From Gelatoporia subvermispora B (lineage: Eukaryota; Basidiomycota; Agaricomycetes; Polyporales; Gelatoporiaceae), in the NCBI GenBank assembly GCA_000320605.2, contig KB445796.1, positions 318,916-382,915 on the forward strand: 64,000 nucleotides of DNA, read 5' to 3'. The translations under genes and the position numbers were made by a program. Every line of letters begins with the position of its first letter. Within the stretch, counting starts at the first letter, position 1. A model generated the notes under the pieces. It saw nothing but the letters and a program-made list of their open reading frames with translations. It was not told where the DNA came from and ran no database searches. Positions 1 to 10,535 of this stretch are shown here, in pieces.

Positions 1-1015
1 GATGAAGCAGATTACACCGTTTCCGGTGCCGTGATAACATGAACTCGGAGCCAAAATACGACAGGCAGAATTCGCAAAGATAGAGCACGGGCAGATGGGC
101 GTACTCCTGCGGATACGGACTGAAGTACCATGCGTCCACCTCATGCTTGCCAATTTGCAAGCGGTTCAGGTTTTTGACGCGGGTGATCTCAGAGATGGAC
201 TGGGTCATGGAACCGCGCGTGCGCAGCTTCTCGATCTCCTGCTCTTTGCTGAACGCAGAGACAGGCGGTGGTGGAGCTGGAGACTCGGCAGCATCGAGGT
301 CAAGCATCTCTCCCTCCGCATCAATGTCCATTTCCCCTTCTGCGTCCATATCCAAGTCCTCGTCCTCCTCTTCCTCCGCAGGCATCTCATCATGAGGAGC
401 CTTCCGCTTTAGCGCTCCGGGGGTAGGAGAAGGGCTAGCGCGCGCAGAGGGACCAGGGGTCGGTGTGGAAGGAATGGGTGTGCCAGGTTCTGTCTTGGCT
501 GCGCCAGCCACAGCGAGAGCATTTGTCGTGGCCGCCTTCTTGAGTAGAGACTGGCGGGACTTCCCAGGCGCCTTCTGTGTGGCCTTCTTGGCGGACGGCG
601 GGGCCTTCGGGCGTGGCCATTCAAGGTCCCTGCTGAGCACGATGCGCGAGCCAGAGACCCATCCGTCGAGACGCTTGTTGAACTGGTCCCAGTGAACGAA
701 GAATTCGAGTCTGTCCTCCGGGTTTAGGGGTTCCTGTTTGATGCCCGTCTGGCGGGCAGCGTACGGGTTTGTGGGCTTGTCTCTGATGGAGAGAATCTCC
801 GCAAGACGCTCTTCAGTCTCGCCATCGGGATTCTGGCGGCGGATGTAGACTTTGCAGCCAACAGAGATGGCCTGGTCGCGCCGCGTCAGCTGTGGCGCAC
901 GAAAACGTGGACGATGTTCAACTCCTGCACTCACCTCCAAGCTATAGGTACCTCCCGAAGAGATTGGAGGTGGCTCTTGCGACTGTTCGTCTTTGGTTGT
1001 ACCGTGAGGAGCCAT
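1..1015 (-). CDS. ESA1: MYST histone acetyltransferase Esa1/KAT5, 5' part (runs off the window)
   Basis: N-terminal part of the NuA4 catalytic subunit, which acetylates histones H4 and H2A in the nucleus. The ATG is the complement of 1013-1015 and the frame stays open to position 1. Visible parts in order: a chromo-barrel domain (VGCKVYIRR, then FFVHWDQFNKRLDGWV), a Lys/Ala/Pro-rich linker, an acidic stretch of Glu/Asp/Met, the pre-MYST segment (RVKNLNRLQIGKHEVDAWYF) and the start of the MYST C2HC zinc finger (LCEFCLSYFGSEF, then RHRKRC). The acetyl-CoA-binding core lies beyond the left edge. A 45-nt stretch at 890-934 has GTGAGT/CACAG ends and is in frame, so it may be a tiny intron or 15 coding residues. 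It is tandem with DBP7 downstream on the same strand, about 220 bp away. Confidence 0.93.
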   Translation of the reverse strand, partial: MAPHGTTKDEQSQEPPPISSGGTYSLEVSAGVEHRPRFRAPQLTRRDQAISVGCKVYIRRQNPDGETEERLAEILSIRDKPTNPYAARQTGIKQEPLNPEDRLEFFVHWDQFNKRLDGWVSGSRIVLSRDLEWPRPKAPPSAKKATQKAPGKSRQSLLKKAATTNALAVAGAAKTEPGTPIPSTPTPGPSARASPSPTPGALKRKAPHDEMPAEEEEDEDLDMDAEGEMDIDAEGEMLDLDAAESPAPPPPVSAFSKEQEIEKLRTRGSMTQSISEITRVKNLNRLQIGKHEVDAWYFSPYPQEYAHLPVLYLCEFCLSYFGSEFMLSRHRKRCNLLH

Positions 1016-1235
1016 GAAAAGTCGCAAAGTCGGCCTGAGTTCTGAAAATGACTCGCTATGTTTGAATTTCTCGACATATGACTAAGCAAGCGCCCGTTGC
1101 CAGTCTACCATTGTGGCCACGCCACCACACAATAGAACTTCAGTAAGTCAAGCGTTCGACGCGGCGAGCGTAACGATGCCATCATACGCTCTTTGAGCCA
1201 ATAACGATTGTTACAAAGGAAATGCAACGAAACTA

Positions 1236-3898
1236 CTATGTCCGAGATGTAACCAATCTCTCCAGGTCGTAGCCTCCAGCAATCTGGAACTCGGATGTGC
1301 CGGAGCTGATCATCTTGCCGCCTTTTTTCGTCAGCCGTCCCTGCTCTCGCACGACTTTCTCCATGCGCTTCTCTGCATCAGCGATATTGTAATCGTCATT
1401 TCCGTCCGAGGCGGCGAGGCCTTTGCCCCTGACCTTTGCCGCCGGTTTCTGATGCGCGAATCGCTTCGCCTGCGACTTTGACTTGGATTTGTTGTTGGCG
1501 CCAGCGACAGCGCTCGGTGCCTCGCGAAGGGCGAAAGCCTTGGCCAAGTGCCCTATGTGCAAATGGCGAATATGGAACATATGCTTCTCGTCTGATGGAT
1601 GTGTCGCATATGCTCGCATGTGAGACTTGAATGCCTTCCGGGCAAGCTCTATATGCTACAAAGTTTCATTGGTGAGTGAACGAGGATTGGGTACAGCGTG
1701 CAGCCAATGACAAACGTACCTGCTTATCTCGTAATACCCAGCGCTCGAAGGACAGCTGGACCTCGGTCGCGCGGTCCTCGTATTCACTGCCCTTGCCGCC
1801 AAAGCCATTTCTCAAGACTGTTTCTGTACTCACACCTTGGAGCGCAACTTTCTTGTTCTCTTCGGACTTGCTCAACGTATCAGACTTTTGCGCATCACCC
1901 CCTTGCATCTTGTCCTCCACCCACTTCGTCCAGTCTTTTTCGCTGGGTGCAATGATGCTCCATGCCTCACCGCCCTTCCCGACACGGGCTGTACGTCCTA
2001 CGCGATGGACGTACTCCGTTGCGCCACCCTCTGTTGGCAAATCATACTGAATGACAGCGCGCACGAGTGGGAGATCGAGACCACGTGAGGCGACAGATGT
2101 ACACAGCAGGATGGCAGATGAGGGTGCGTTGGGAGTCTTCGACGAAGGCACTGCGGAGAACCCGCGCAAAGATGCGAGGCGCGTTTGCAACGGGAGCGAG
2201 CCGTGCAATCGGAATATGGATGTCTCGGGGAGCAGGGAAGATTTGACCTCAACTTTCTCATGCACATCGATCTTGCTCTTGCCTCGCGCATGCCGTACCT
2301 TGTCTTCATCCCCGGCGTTCTCGGCCTCGGAAGCTTCGGTGCCGGACTCGCTATCGGACGCGTGGGACGAAGAAGCATCCGGCTCGTCACCCATCGTCGC
2401 GCCCCCGAGCAAGTGCCAGTGGAAGTCGACGGAGTCCGTGCAGCTGAGAAAGACGATAATCTTCGTGCCTCGTTTCCCCTGCGTTTGCGCTAGAAGTGTG
2501 CGCAGGAGCGCGACGAGCGTGACCAGGCGCAGCTTCAGCGGGACGATCACGTATTTTTGCGCCAACTGAGATGGAGGGGTGAACTTCTGATTGTTCGCTG
2601 CTGCGGCCAGGGCATCTCCGCTCGATTGTGCGTCAGCTGTACCGCTCGCTGGGGCATCGTCCTGAGCCGCCTTGATGACAATTGGGTCCTGCAGCGTTGT
2701 GCCCGCGAGCTTCTGCACGTCCTCCCGAATTGTCGCGGAACAGAGGACGGTACGCCGTCTCCTGCTCCAATCCCATCCGCCCACTTCCATGCTTTTGCCC
2801 TCCTCCACAGCCTGCATGGCAAGCTTCTGCCGGCCGTCCAGACCCTTTAGAATTCCCTGAATTGTCTCCTCGAACCCAAGCTCCATGAGACGATCTGCTT
2901 CATCCAGGACGAGCCAGCGGCACTTGCCCACATTGAATGACGAGGTGTTCTGCAAGTGGTCCAGGAGGCGGCCAGGGGTAGATACAAGGATCGGCACACC
3001 TTTCCGCAGCCGTGCCTTTTCGTGTGCACGGGTCGAGCCACCAGTAAGGAGACCTGACACAAGCCAGCGGGTCAGCCGGGGCGCGGACTCGGAGGCCTCC
3101 AGATTTTCCCCCTCTGGACGTAGTCGCAACTTGAGCAGAGTCTCGAGTACGTCGGATATCTGCTTTGCAAGTTCTCGCGTTGGTGCAATTATGACAGCAA
3201 GCGTGCCTATAGATCGGTCGATGTACGAGTGAGAGCTGAGTGGTAATAGGTCTTGGATGATTGGTAGGAGGAATGATAGAGTTTTTCCTGAGCCAGTTTG
3301 CGACTGGATGAAAACATCTCTCGACGAGGTGTCCTCTTGCGCACTGGAAAGAAGGATCGGGAGAGCAGCACGTTGAATGGAAGTAGGCTTGGAGATGTTC
3401 AGCTTGCTCTCCAGATGCGAGACTACAAGCGGGTCGAGACCCAGCCCAGGGAATGTCGAAGTGTCGAGAGGTGCGTTGCTCGGGCGGGAGTAGTTCCTTG
3501 CAGGAGCAGGGTACTCTGGTTGCTCTATCTTGGGATTGTATGAGAAGAGCGAAGAGATAATTTGTGTCGGAGGACGAGCACTCGGCGCCGCACGCTCGCC
3601 CGTCTGGGATACGGCGGACGGTGCAGCCCTGGCCTGGTTGGGCTCCTTGCGAGCTCGTTTTGCGGGCCTTTGATCTGCTGCGTCATTTGCGCTATGTGTC
3701 GGCGCGTTTTCTTCTGGCCTTGTTTTGCGTTTTGCAGGGCCTCGTTTCGCTTTCAGCCTAAGCAAGTCAGCGAGCTCCAGGACTCGAGCCAAGGCAAACT
3801 CACCGGTCGGTCCATCTCCCCCCTTTTCTGCCTGATCCGCCCTTGGACGATGAGACCTGGTCGTCGGTAGCGAGATTGAGTAGGAGACCGTCGTCCAT
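1236..3898 (-). CDS. DBP7: DEAD-box RNA helicase Dbp7 (DDX31), 60S ribosome assembly
   Basis: Nucleolar ATP-dependent RNA helicase needed for assembly of the large ribosomal subunit. Exons are 3898-3804, 3757-1720 and 1655-1236, giving 850 aa; introns are 46 and 64 nt. Exon 1 encodes [12 protein letters not shown] and ends in GGRWTDR, a Dbp7-type N-terminus, so the in-frame Met inside intron 1 is not the start. Motifs seen: Q-motif region with [10 protein letters not shown], motif I QTGSGKT, Ia [15 protein letters not shown] ([14 protein letters not shown]), III SAT, then VASRGLD, and [10 protein letters not shown] for motif VI. The C-terminal [18 protein letters not shown] signature separates Dbp7 from other DEAD-box proteins. 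An acidic Ser/Glu insertion lies before motif IV-V. It shares a 168-bp divergent promoter with the cyclophilin gene. Confidence 0.96.
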
Positions 3899-4066
3899 CG
3901 CGCTGAGCACCGACCTGGAGATCGCGTCTTGGAAGAGAAATAATTTGGGCCGGTGTCCCGGGTCTCGCGCTAATCACGCTCGACGCGAAGCCTCCGCCAC
4001 AGGCCGCCACGTCTCCGCGCCAGTCCTCTCGTTGGCAACGTCTTCTAACCTCTTTCTCCCTCCACC
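3899..4066. promoter_or_regulatory. Shared divergent promoter, DBP7 / cyclophilin B
   Basis: Only 168 bp separate the two start codons, so both promoters must lie here or in the first exons. There is no TATA box. CT-rich stretches (TCTTTCTCCCTCCACC) directly precede the cyclophilin ATG, as is common at fungal transcription starts. Bidirectional control is an inference from spacing alone. Confidence 0.6.
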
Positions 4067-5698
4067 ATGTTGTCCTTCGCCCGGCTCACATATGGCTTCG
4101 TGCTCGTCGCAGTCGCCGCGTTCTTCTGCGCGCAGTCCGTTGAGGCCACGAAGGGCCCCAAGATCACTCACAAGGTCTACTTTGACATGAAGCACGGCGA
4201 CAAGGACCTCGGTCGTAGTGCGTACACAGACGCACCACGTTATCTGTGATCGTCCATGTCTAACAGGATGCTTTCAGTTGTCTTGGGCTTGTATGGTGGC
4301 GTATGTATCATCCTCCGGTCGGTCAAGGAGCGCTGCTGAGACGCTTGCAGACGGTCCCCAAAACGGTTGAGAACTTCCGCGCTCTCTCCACGGGCGTGAA
4401 GAAGGATGGGACAGAGCTTGATGCTGGATTTGGCTACAAGGGCTCGAAGTTCCACCGCGTCATCAAGAACTTCATGATTCAGGGCGGTGACTTCAGTACG
4501 TCCACCATATCTGCGAGATTCTACTTATCCGTTGATCGTGCTGTCTTGCACAGCACGCGGCGATGGAACTGGCGGCAAGGTATGAGTTGCCTATTATACT
4601 CGTCACCTTCGAAGTATTGAGTTGGGCCCTGGCTAGTCTATCTACGGTGACAGGTTCCCCGACGAGAACTTGTGAGTGCATTCCTGGCGTGATGGCAATT
4701 AATGAAAGTAAACCCTCGTATCAGCAAACTCCGCCACACCAAGATCGGTCTCCTGTCGATGGCGAACGCTGGCAGGGATACTAACGGTTAGTGTGCTCTA
4801 CCAAGGGCGTCCCTGCTGTGCTGACGTGCCATCTCACCAGGTTCGCAATTCGTACGTATTACACCGACTATGATGGTGTAAGCGATTGACAGCATTCGTC
4901 TGATGCAGTTCATCACCACTGCGATCACTTCTTGGCTCGACGGCAAGCATGTAAGCCACAAGCTGAGTTTAACTTAGCTCCGACACTGATCAATGTTCAG
5001 GTCGTGTTTGGCGAGGTTCTCGAAGGCATGGACATTGTACACGCGATTGGTTCGTGTTCAGAATCATATTGGGTGTTTCATGAGTCCTGAACAATCATAC
5101 AGAGGACGTTCCGAAGGGTCGGAGCGATCGCCCCAACGAGGATGTCGTGATTGTAGACTGTGGAGAGGTACGACTCGTGTTTCCATCATCCGAATAGACA
5201 GGATCCTGACGCTGTCGCCCTGTACAGCTCCCTGTGGACTCGCCGGTGGATGACGATGGCAAAGAGGTGCCTCTCCGTGCTGAGCTCTGATAGCCAGCCA
5301 TTTATCCATGTTTGTATATCAAACAAATGAAATGGGTTTCTGCACAGGACTTGGACCTGACTGTCCCGACCGCTGCGCCGTCCCCGTCAGCTGAGCTGTC
5401 CGGCGAGGCACCAGTGCCCCCTGCCGAGGAGACCGAGCACAAGCAGGCTGCCGCGACGGCCGTGCAGCCCGCCGACGATATTGCGCAGGTGACAGGCTCG
5501 CCGATCGAGATTGAAGCTCAAGACGCTGTGATTGACAATGAAGGTTGGAGCTTCTTCTCGTTTTTGCCGTTGCTGTTTGTTCTTGCGGCTGCCTCTGCGC
5601 TGTTCTGGTGGATGGGCGGCGTACGGTGGGCGAAGGGGTTTGTGGGCGGCCCCGAGCGCGCGAAGTACCGCAAAGTTGACACCGATCTGGAGAAATAG
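4067..5698 (+). CDS. cypB: ER cyclophilin B (peptidyl-prolyl isomerase) with two alternative C-termini
   Basis: Secretory-pathway cyclophilin that isomerises Xaa-Pro bonds in the ER lumen. A signal peptide ([17 protein letters not shown]) leads to a complete cyclophilin domain with [36 protein letters not shown] and the WLDGKHVVFG motif; catalytic Arg, Phe, Gln and Trp positions are all present. Exons: 4067-4217, 4278-4300, 4351-4495, 4554-4579, 4637-4671, 4725-4786, 4841-4851 (11 nt), 4909-4950, 5001-5049, 5103-5167, then 5228 onward. Reading straight on gives 223 aa ending KEVPLRAEL at 5290, an HDEL-like ER-retention tail. Splicing 5267-5347 out joins in frame to 5348-5698, giving 332 aa with an acidic/Ala/Pro linker, one membrane span ([20 protein letters not shown]) and a short basic tail. 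Confidence 0.93.
5267..5347 (+). other. Alternative intron / alternative terminal coding end of cyclophilin B
   Basis: GT (GTGCCT) to AG (CTGCACAG) segment of 81 nt, phase 0. If it is retained, the protein ends in VPLRAEL and a TGA at 5288-5290. If it is removed, the frame continues into a membrane-anchored extension. Both outcomes look functional, because the short form ends in an EL retention-like signal and the long exon is a 117-codon open frame with a clear transmembrane helix. Confidence 0.6.
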
Positions 5699-5883
5699 AC
5701 TGGAACCACCACATTTTGGCCAGACTTCTCCGACATCATTTTCACGTATTGCAAGTCTGGCATCTGACTCCTGAGATACCAAGTAATAGCCCTGTAGAGT
5801 ACATGTAACATACACCGAGCAGCCCTGCGCCCGCGGACAGATATCTATACACACGTCATCTAAAATACAGCCTCTGTGCAATG

Positions 5884-6931
5884 TCATGCCACCTGCAGCA
5901 GAGAGGATACAAAAAGCGACGATATCGCAAAAGCCAGGTATGGAATGACGGATAGACTTGATCCAGATGTGGTGGTATCTGGCCTGCACAGTACTAGTGT
6001 TGAGCATCGTAGAATGCGCGAATCTCATAGATACATACGGAATTCCATTCTGGTCCGAATACGATGGACAAGTATCATTTGCATTGCCCTAGCGAATGCG
6101 AAGCTTTAGTACGACCTCATTGACATTCCGCAGAGGTACTTACCGTTGGATTAGCTGGGCAGCAAACGCCTCCGGCATCAACGACACTGCCTAGTGCGGC
6201 AGGGGTCTTGCCCCCAGCCCACTCTTGAATGCAGTCAACGGTTTGGTAGCTGGCATTCCATACACCAAAGTCCTGTTTGACATTAGCAGCAGTCCTGGTA
6301 GTCGATAATTACTATTATACACACCGTGAAACCTGTGGAGTGATTAGCATTAATCTTGCAAGAGTCGATTTAGCTGTGACGCACCGTATACTGCCGGATC
6401 GGATGGAAAGAAATCGGACGGAATAGAGCTAGATGGCCACGCGAGGTCGAAATTGATGAATTGACCAGCACTTTCGTTCAATGAGCGCATTGTTTTCGAT
6501 TTACATACGTAGATACTAGATATTGCTCACGGATTCGGATGACCTGGTGTCGCCGAGCACCAGCCGTTTCCCCCGGTCGGACACAAGTCCGTGACCTTGA
6601 TGACCACGCTCTTCGTTACGTTCGGAAAGAAGGGCGGGTCTGACGTGAACGTATTCAGGAGTGTCAGGTTGAAGCATCGACCACAGCCTGGTCCATATGC
6701 TCTGCTGCTCCCATAGGCATATTGACTCATAGCAGCGGTGGGATAATTCGTACTGTCGGCTGTGCAGCCGCAGGCAGCAATAAAACCCTGTGGGAGGGTA
6801 TAGTGCGTTATGGTTGCCGTACCGTCGGGTGGGTATTCGATCCATTCCGTGGAACCAGAAACTGTTGGGATCTGGAAGTAGAGAACGAGTATACAGCATA
6901 TAACGACAGACATCCTGAGTGGGTGCAGCAT
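5884..6931 (-). CDS. Secreted GH45 subfamily-C / expansin-like protein, probable GPI anchor
   Basis: Likely plant cell-wall-acting protein of the double-psi beta-barrel fold shared by subfamily-C GH45 endoglucanases and expansins. Exons: 6931-6531, 6470-6385, 6332-6325 (8 nt), 6272-6144, 6088-6039, 5983-5884; 257 aa, or 251 from the second Met at 6913. A signal peptide (SVVICCILVLYFQIPTVSG) is followed by GTATITHYTLPQGF, ACGC, GPGCGRCFNLTLLN, VIKVTDLCPTGGNGWC and GQFINFDLAW. The Asp in INFDL sits where the family has its catalytic acid. The mature C-terminus is Ser/Thr-rich (PPDTTTSGSS) and ends in a hydrophobic tail (YLAFAISSLFVSSLLQVA) with no charged residue, typical of a GPI signal. Whether it hydrolyses or only loosens cellulose cannot be told. 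Confidence 0.82.
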
Positions 6932-7401
6932 TTTAGGCAGTGCTGAGCTGGTGTATGGTACAAAGAGTGTTTGCAGGATATCCTATGTGGCAGACATGGA
7001 GGCCGGAAGCAAGTCACCAGCAATTGATGCCGAAGATGGTGCTGGAAATATTTGCGTGAGCCTGGAGACGCCCGTGCTATTGATGCTGCGTTTTTCACAG
7101 GTAGACTCGCAAAACCAGGATCTGCCTCAAGAAACCAAATCGACGGAATGCGAGCAGCATCATGTGAAGATGGAGCATTCTGTGGCCTCGAAACATGCCG
7201 CCGGATCCGTCTGCTCGGGGAATGATCGCGCCCTCCGAGTCGGGAGGCCCGACGCGGTGTTCGGAGTCCGCCCGTCCGTCCGCACGAACTCCGTGCGCTG
7301 CATTACATGCTACTCGCCACTCGCTGCACGTCTCGTCGTCGACGTCGTCCTTTGCGACCAACAGCACCTAAAACGTAGCTCTACTCGACGCTTGTACTAC
7401 T
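6932..7401. promoter_or_regulatory. Divergent intergenic region, GH45-like gene / GCN5
   Basis: 470 bp between two start codons facing away from each other; it must carry both promoters. No TATA box or repeated operator was seen, and the small open frames inside it have no family resemblance. Confidence 0.5.
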
Positions 7402-10085
7402 ATGAAGGCCTTATACCCTGCGTCGCACGATATACCCCGCCTCCCTGAATCTCAACTCGCGCTAAAGATCGCCCGCCACTCGCGGTGCGCGGCATGCGAT
7501 ACTTGCAATGGCCTGCAGCCGCCACCCGGAGTTAACGTTACACTAGATGTGGATGCAGAGCTGGATAATATGCTTGGGGGACTCAGCGGCTACGGCTCGG
7601 AAGACGAAGAGCCCTCGGCGTACCTCGACACCTGTGCTTGTGGACACACCGTCGGGGACCATGGCGCAGACCCATCCCTTCTAGGCCACGATGAGTTTGC
7701 ACGCCGTGGGCGTGTCGGCGTACGCATCGATGAACTACTGCAGGTGCGTCTAGGTCTAATATAGCGCCCATGATCGGACTGAACATCCGGAATGATAGGT
7801 GCGAGGCTTGCCCTCTTCCTATCTATGTCCTCTGAAGACTGACGGTCCGAGCAGGATAAAGGCAAGCTGCTCGACTTTGACTACGCGGACGAAGATATCG
7901 ACTCCCTCCGACAACAAATGCAACTCCCCGCATCGTCTCCGAGTTCAATATCGGACGGCATTGCATCACTGCGTGAGTGACACTTCTGTGAGCCTGGCCA
8001 TGAACGGAGTTTCGCACTTCTGCCTCGATTTCAAGCGCATATAGCGATCTCATAAAGCGACTCGTGTATGCATGTTCGGCTTGTAGTCTGATTGACCTCA
8101 GCAAACAAAGCACGATGCTTTCCTTTTGATGAGCACATCACTACTATGTGAAGCGGGTTGCTGTGATACATGGCTGCGTGTGACGCGCTCTATGTTTGTC
8201 TCTCATGATCGTACAATCACATGCTCATTTCGCGAGAGCTTGTACTGATCTTGATACATGTTCCAGTGCCATCGTCGCCGGACAGGCGACCAATCTCTCC
8301 AGCCTCCTCCTTTCTCAGCGACGGCTTCGATGAAGATCCCGACCGAGAACCCCCCGCGAAGAAGCGACGAATATCTTTCTCCTCGCTGAGCGACGCGGAC
8401 GACGACGACGACGACGAAGAGGACAGGCCGCTCGCGGCACGAATGGGCGCCAACGCCAACGCCACAAAGCCGGATAACGGCGCACGGCCGTCTGGACAGC
8501 GCAGCGGCAAGCAAATCTCCAGCATGAAATCTGTGGCACACACTGCTCCTGTGTCCATACCGCCACCCACAGACCAGCAGTTGGAGGCCATGACTGTCCA
8601 GGCGAACGGCGTGAACGGCCATGAGCCAAAAGTGAAGATGGAGGACAAGATGGACGAGTCACAGCTGACGAGGCTGGCCACTGGTGTCACTGTCGATGCT
8701 GGTGGTGCTGCGTCTGCAACGGTGCGTCACATACGTGACCATTGTTGGCTCACTTGCTCATCGGCTGCAGCAGCCAGGAGTGAAGCCTGAGAAGGCTGCA
8801 CATGTTGAGTTGAGGAAGGGGATAATTCAGATCGTACCGGTGGAGAACGATGGAAAGCCACGGTCGCTCGTTCTTCTTACTGGCCTGAAGACGCTCTTCC
8901 AAAAGCAGCTGCCCAAGATGCCTCGAGAGTATATCGCACGGCTGGTATACGATTCGAATTCGAGGTGTCTCGCGATCATGAAGCGTGGACTAAAGGTCGT
9001 CGGTGGCATCTGTTTCCGACCATTTCCCCAGCGCGGGTTTGCTGAGATTGTGTTCTTCGCGACAACCTCAGTCGACCAAGTGAAGGTAAGGCCACTGACT
9101 CTGCGCCTCCCAACTCGTCCACTCACGCTCCGTACGCGACAGGGCTACGGCAGTATGCTCATGGACCATTTCAAACAACACATCAAGGAGGCATACCCAG
9201 GCATGATGCACTTCCTCACATATGCGGACAACTACGCCGTAGGCTACTTCCGCAAGCAGGGTTTCTCGAAGGACATCACGCTCGACCGCTCCGTCTGGGC
9301 GGGCTACATCAAGGACTACGAAGGCGGCACGATCATGCAGTGCACGATGCTACGCAAGGTGAACTACCTCGAGGCACGCGACCTCATCACGCAGCAGCGC
9401 GAGGCGATCCTCGAGAAGATCCGCGAGAAGTCCCGCTCGCATATCGTGTACGATGGGCTGCCGCAGTTCCAGGAGGGCGTATGGGACGGCCGACCGCTCG
9501 ATCCGAAGGACATCCCCGGGCTTCGTAAGATCCACTTCTTCTGATATCCCTGCTATCACGATCTCTTAGCACGGACGCAGGTGAAAGCGGGTGGACTCCG
9601 TCGATGGCTGCGCTGTAAGTATTCGACCAGCCAGGTAATCGAAGGCGCGGGCTGATTGTGCCGGTCCCCTTGCTTACGAACAGGGTTTCGCGTCCATCTG
9701 GCAAGAGTGCTGAGCGCAATGCAATGGAGAAACTCTTGTCCGATCTACAGGGCCATCCGCTTTCGTGGCCGTTCTTGCAACCTGTCAATGGCGAGGAGGT
9801 CGTAGACTACTACGAAGTCATCAAAAAACCCATGGGTACGCCGTACTTCATGAACTGTCATCTAACATATCCTGATGCGTGCTTTAAGACTTCAATACAA
9901 TGGAGCACAAGTTGGATACTAATCAATACCCCAACCTCGACGCTTTCCTCGCCGATGCACAACTGGTCTTTGAGAATTGTCGAACATACAACCCAGATGA
10001 CTCGATCTACCACAAGAACTCATTGAAGTTGGAGAAATTTCTCAAGGATCAGGTCAAAGTCTACCAGCTCAAGAAGGAAGACTGA
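7402..10085 (+). CDS. GCN5: Histone acetyltransferase Gcn5 (SAGA/ADA)
   Basis: Catalytic acetyltransferase of SAGA, acting mainly on histone H3. Exons: 7402-7743, 7855-7972, 8267-8721, 8771-9085, 9143-9524, 9581-9614, 9684-9835, 9889-10085; 664 aa. The N-terminal 110 residues carry a Cys/His cluster (SRCAACDTC and [11 protein letters not shown]) resembling the PCAF-homology region of animal Gcn5/PCAF. A disordered acidic/Ser linker with a KKRR basic patch follows. The GNAT domain has the general-base Glu in [11 protein letters not shown], the acetyl-CoA loop [13 protein letters not shown] and [17 protein letters not shown]. The C-terminal bromodomain has [23 protein letters not shown] and the acetyl-lysine-binding Asn in CRTYNPDDS. 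It ends at LKKED. Confidence 0.96.
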
Positions 10086-10535
10086 TCTGCACCGATATTA
10101 TGTCTATCTGTCTGCTATCTTATTTGCATCGCTGCCGACTCAGTTTGTTGTACCAATTTCTATCACAGGCTATCTCACCTATCCTTCTGTTCCCCACTCG
10201 CACCAATTATTTTGATTACTCGAACGTCCAGACCCAAGTACAAGTCGTCCACGAAGCGCAAATTGATAGATCGCGAAGATCAGTCCGTGGACACCGGTCC
10301 TCCGACATCGACAGGGACTATGAACTCCATACAGCTAGTTGGTCACTTGCTGATCGCGCAGTACTTCTCGGCGCCACAATCAATTTGACTGATCACGATG
10401 AGCGCACAGAAGACAATTGCCAAGACGAGTTGAAACATGCATTAGGTTATTTCGATACAATGTACTACACGATTGCGATGGATGCCCTGGTCATACAAGA
10501 TCCGTGCCCACGAACGGAACAAGGCCCCGAGCTGC
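10086..10535. other. Convergent intergenic region, GCN5 / FDH
   Basis: 450 bp between two stop codons. It must hold both 3' UTRs. No gene or repeat seen. Confidence 0.5.

Noticed and set aside
5387..6028. 213-codon minus-strand open frame covering cyclophilin 3' exons and the GH45 tail
   Set aside because: It is antisense to the cyclophilin membrane exon and out of frame with the last GH45 exon; no family resemblance.
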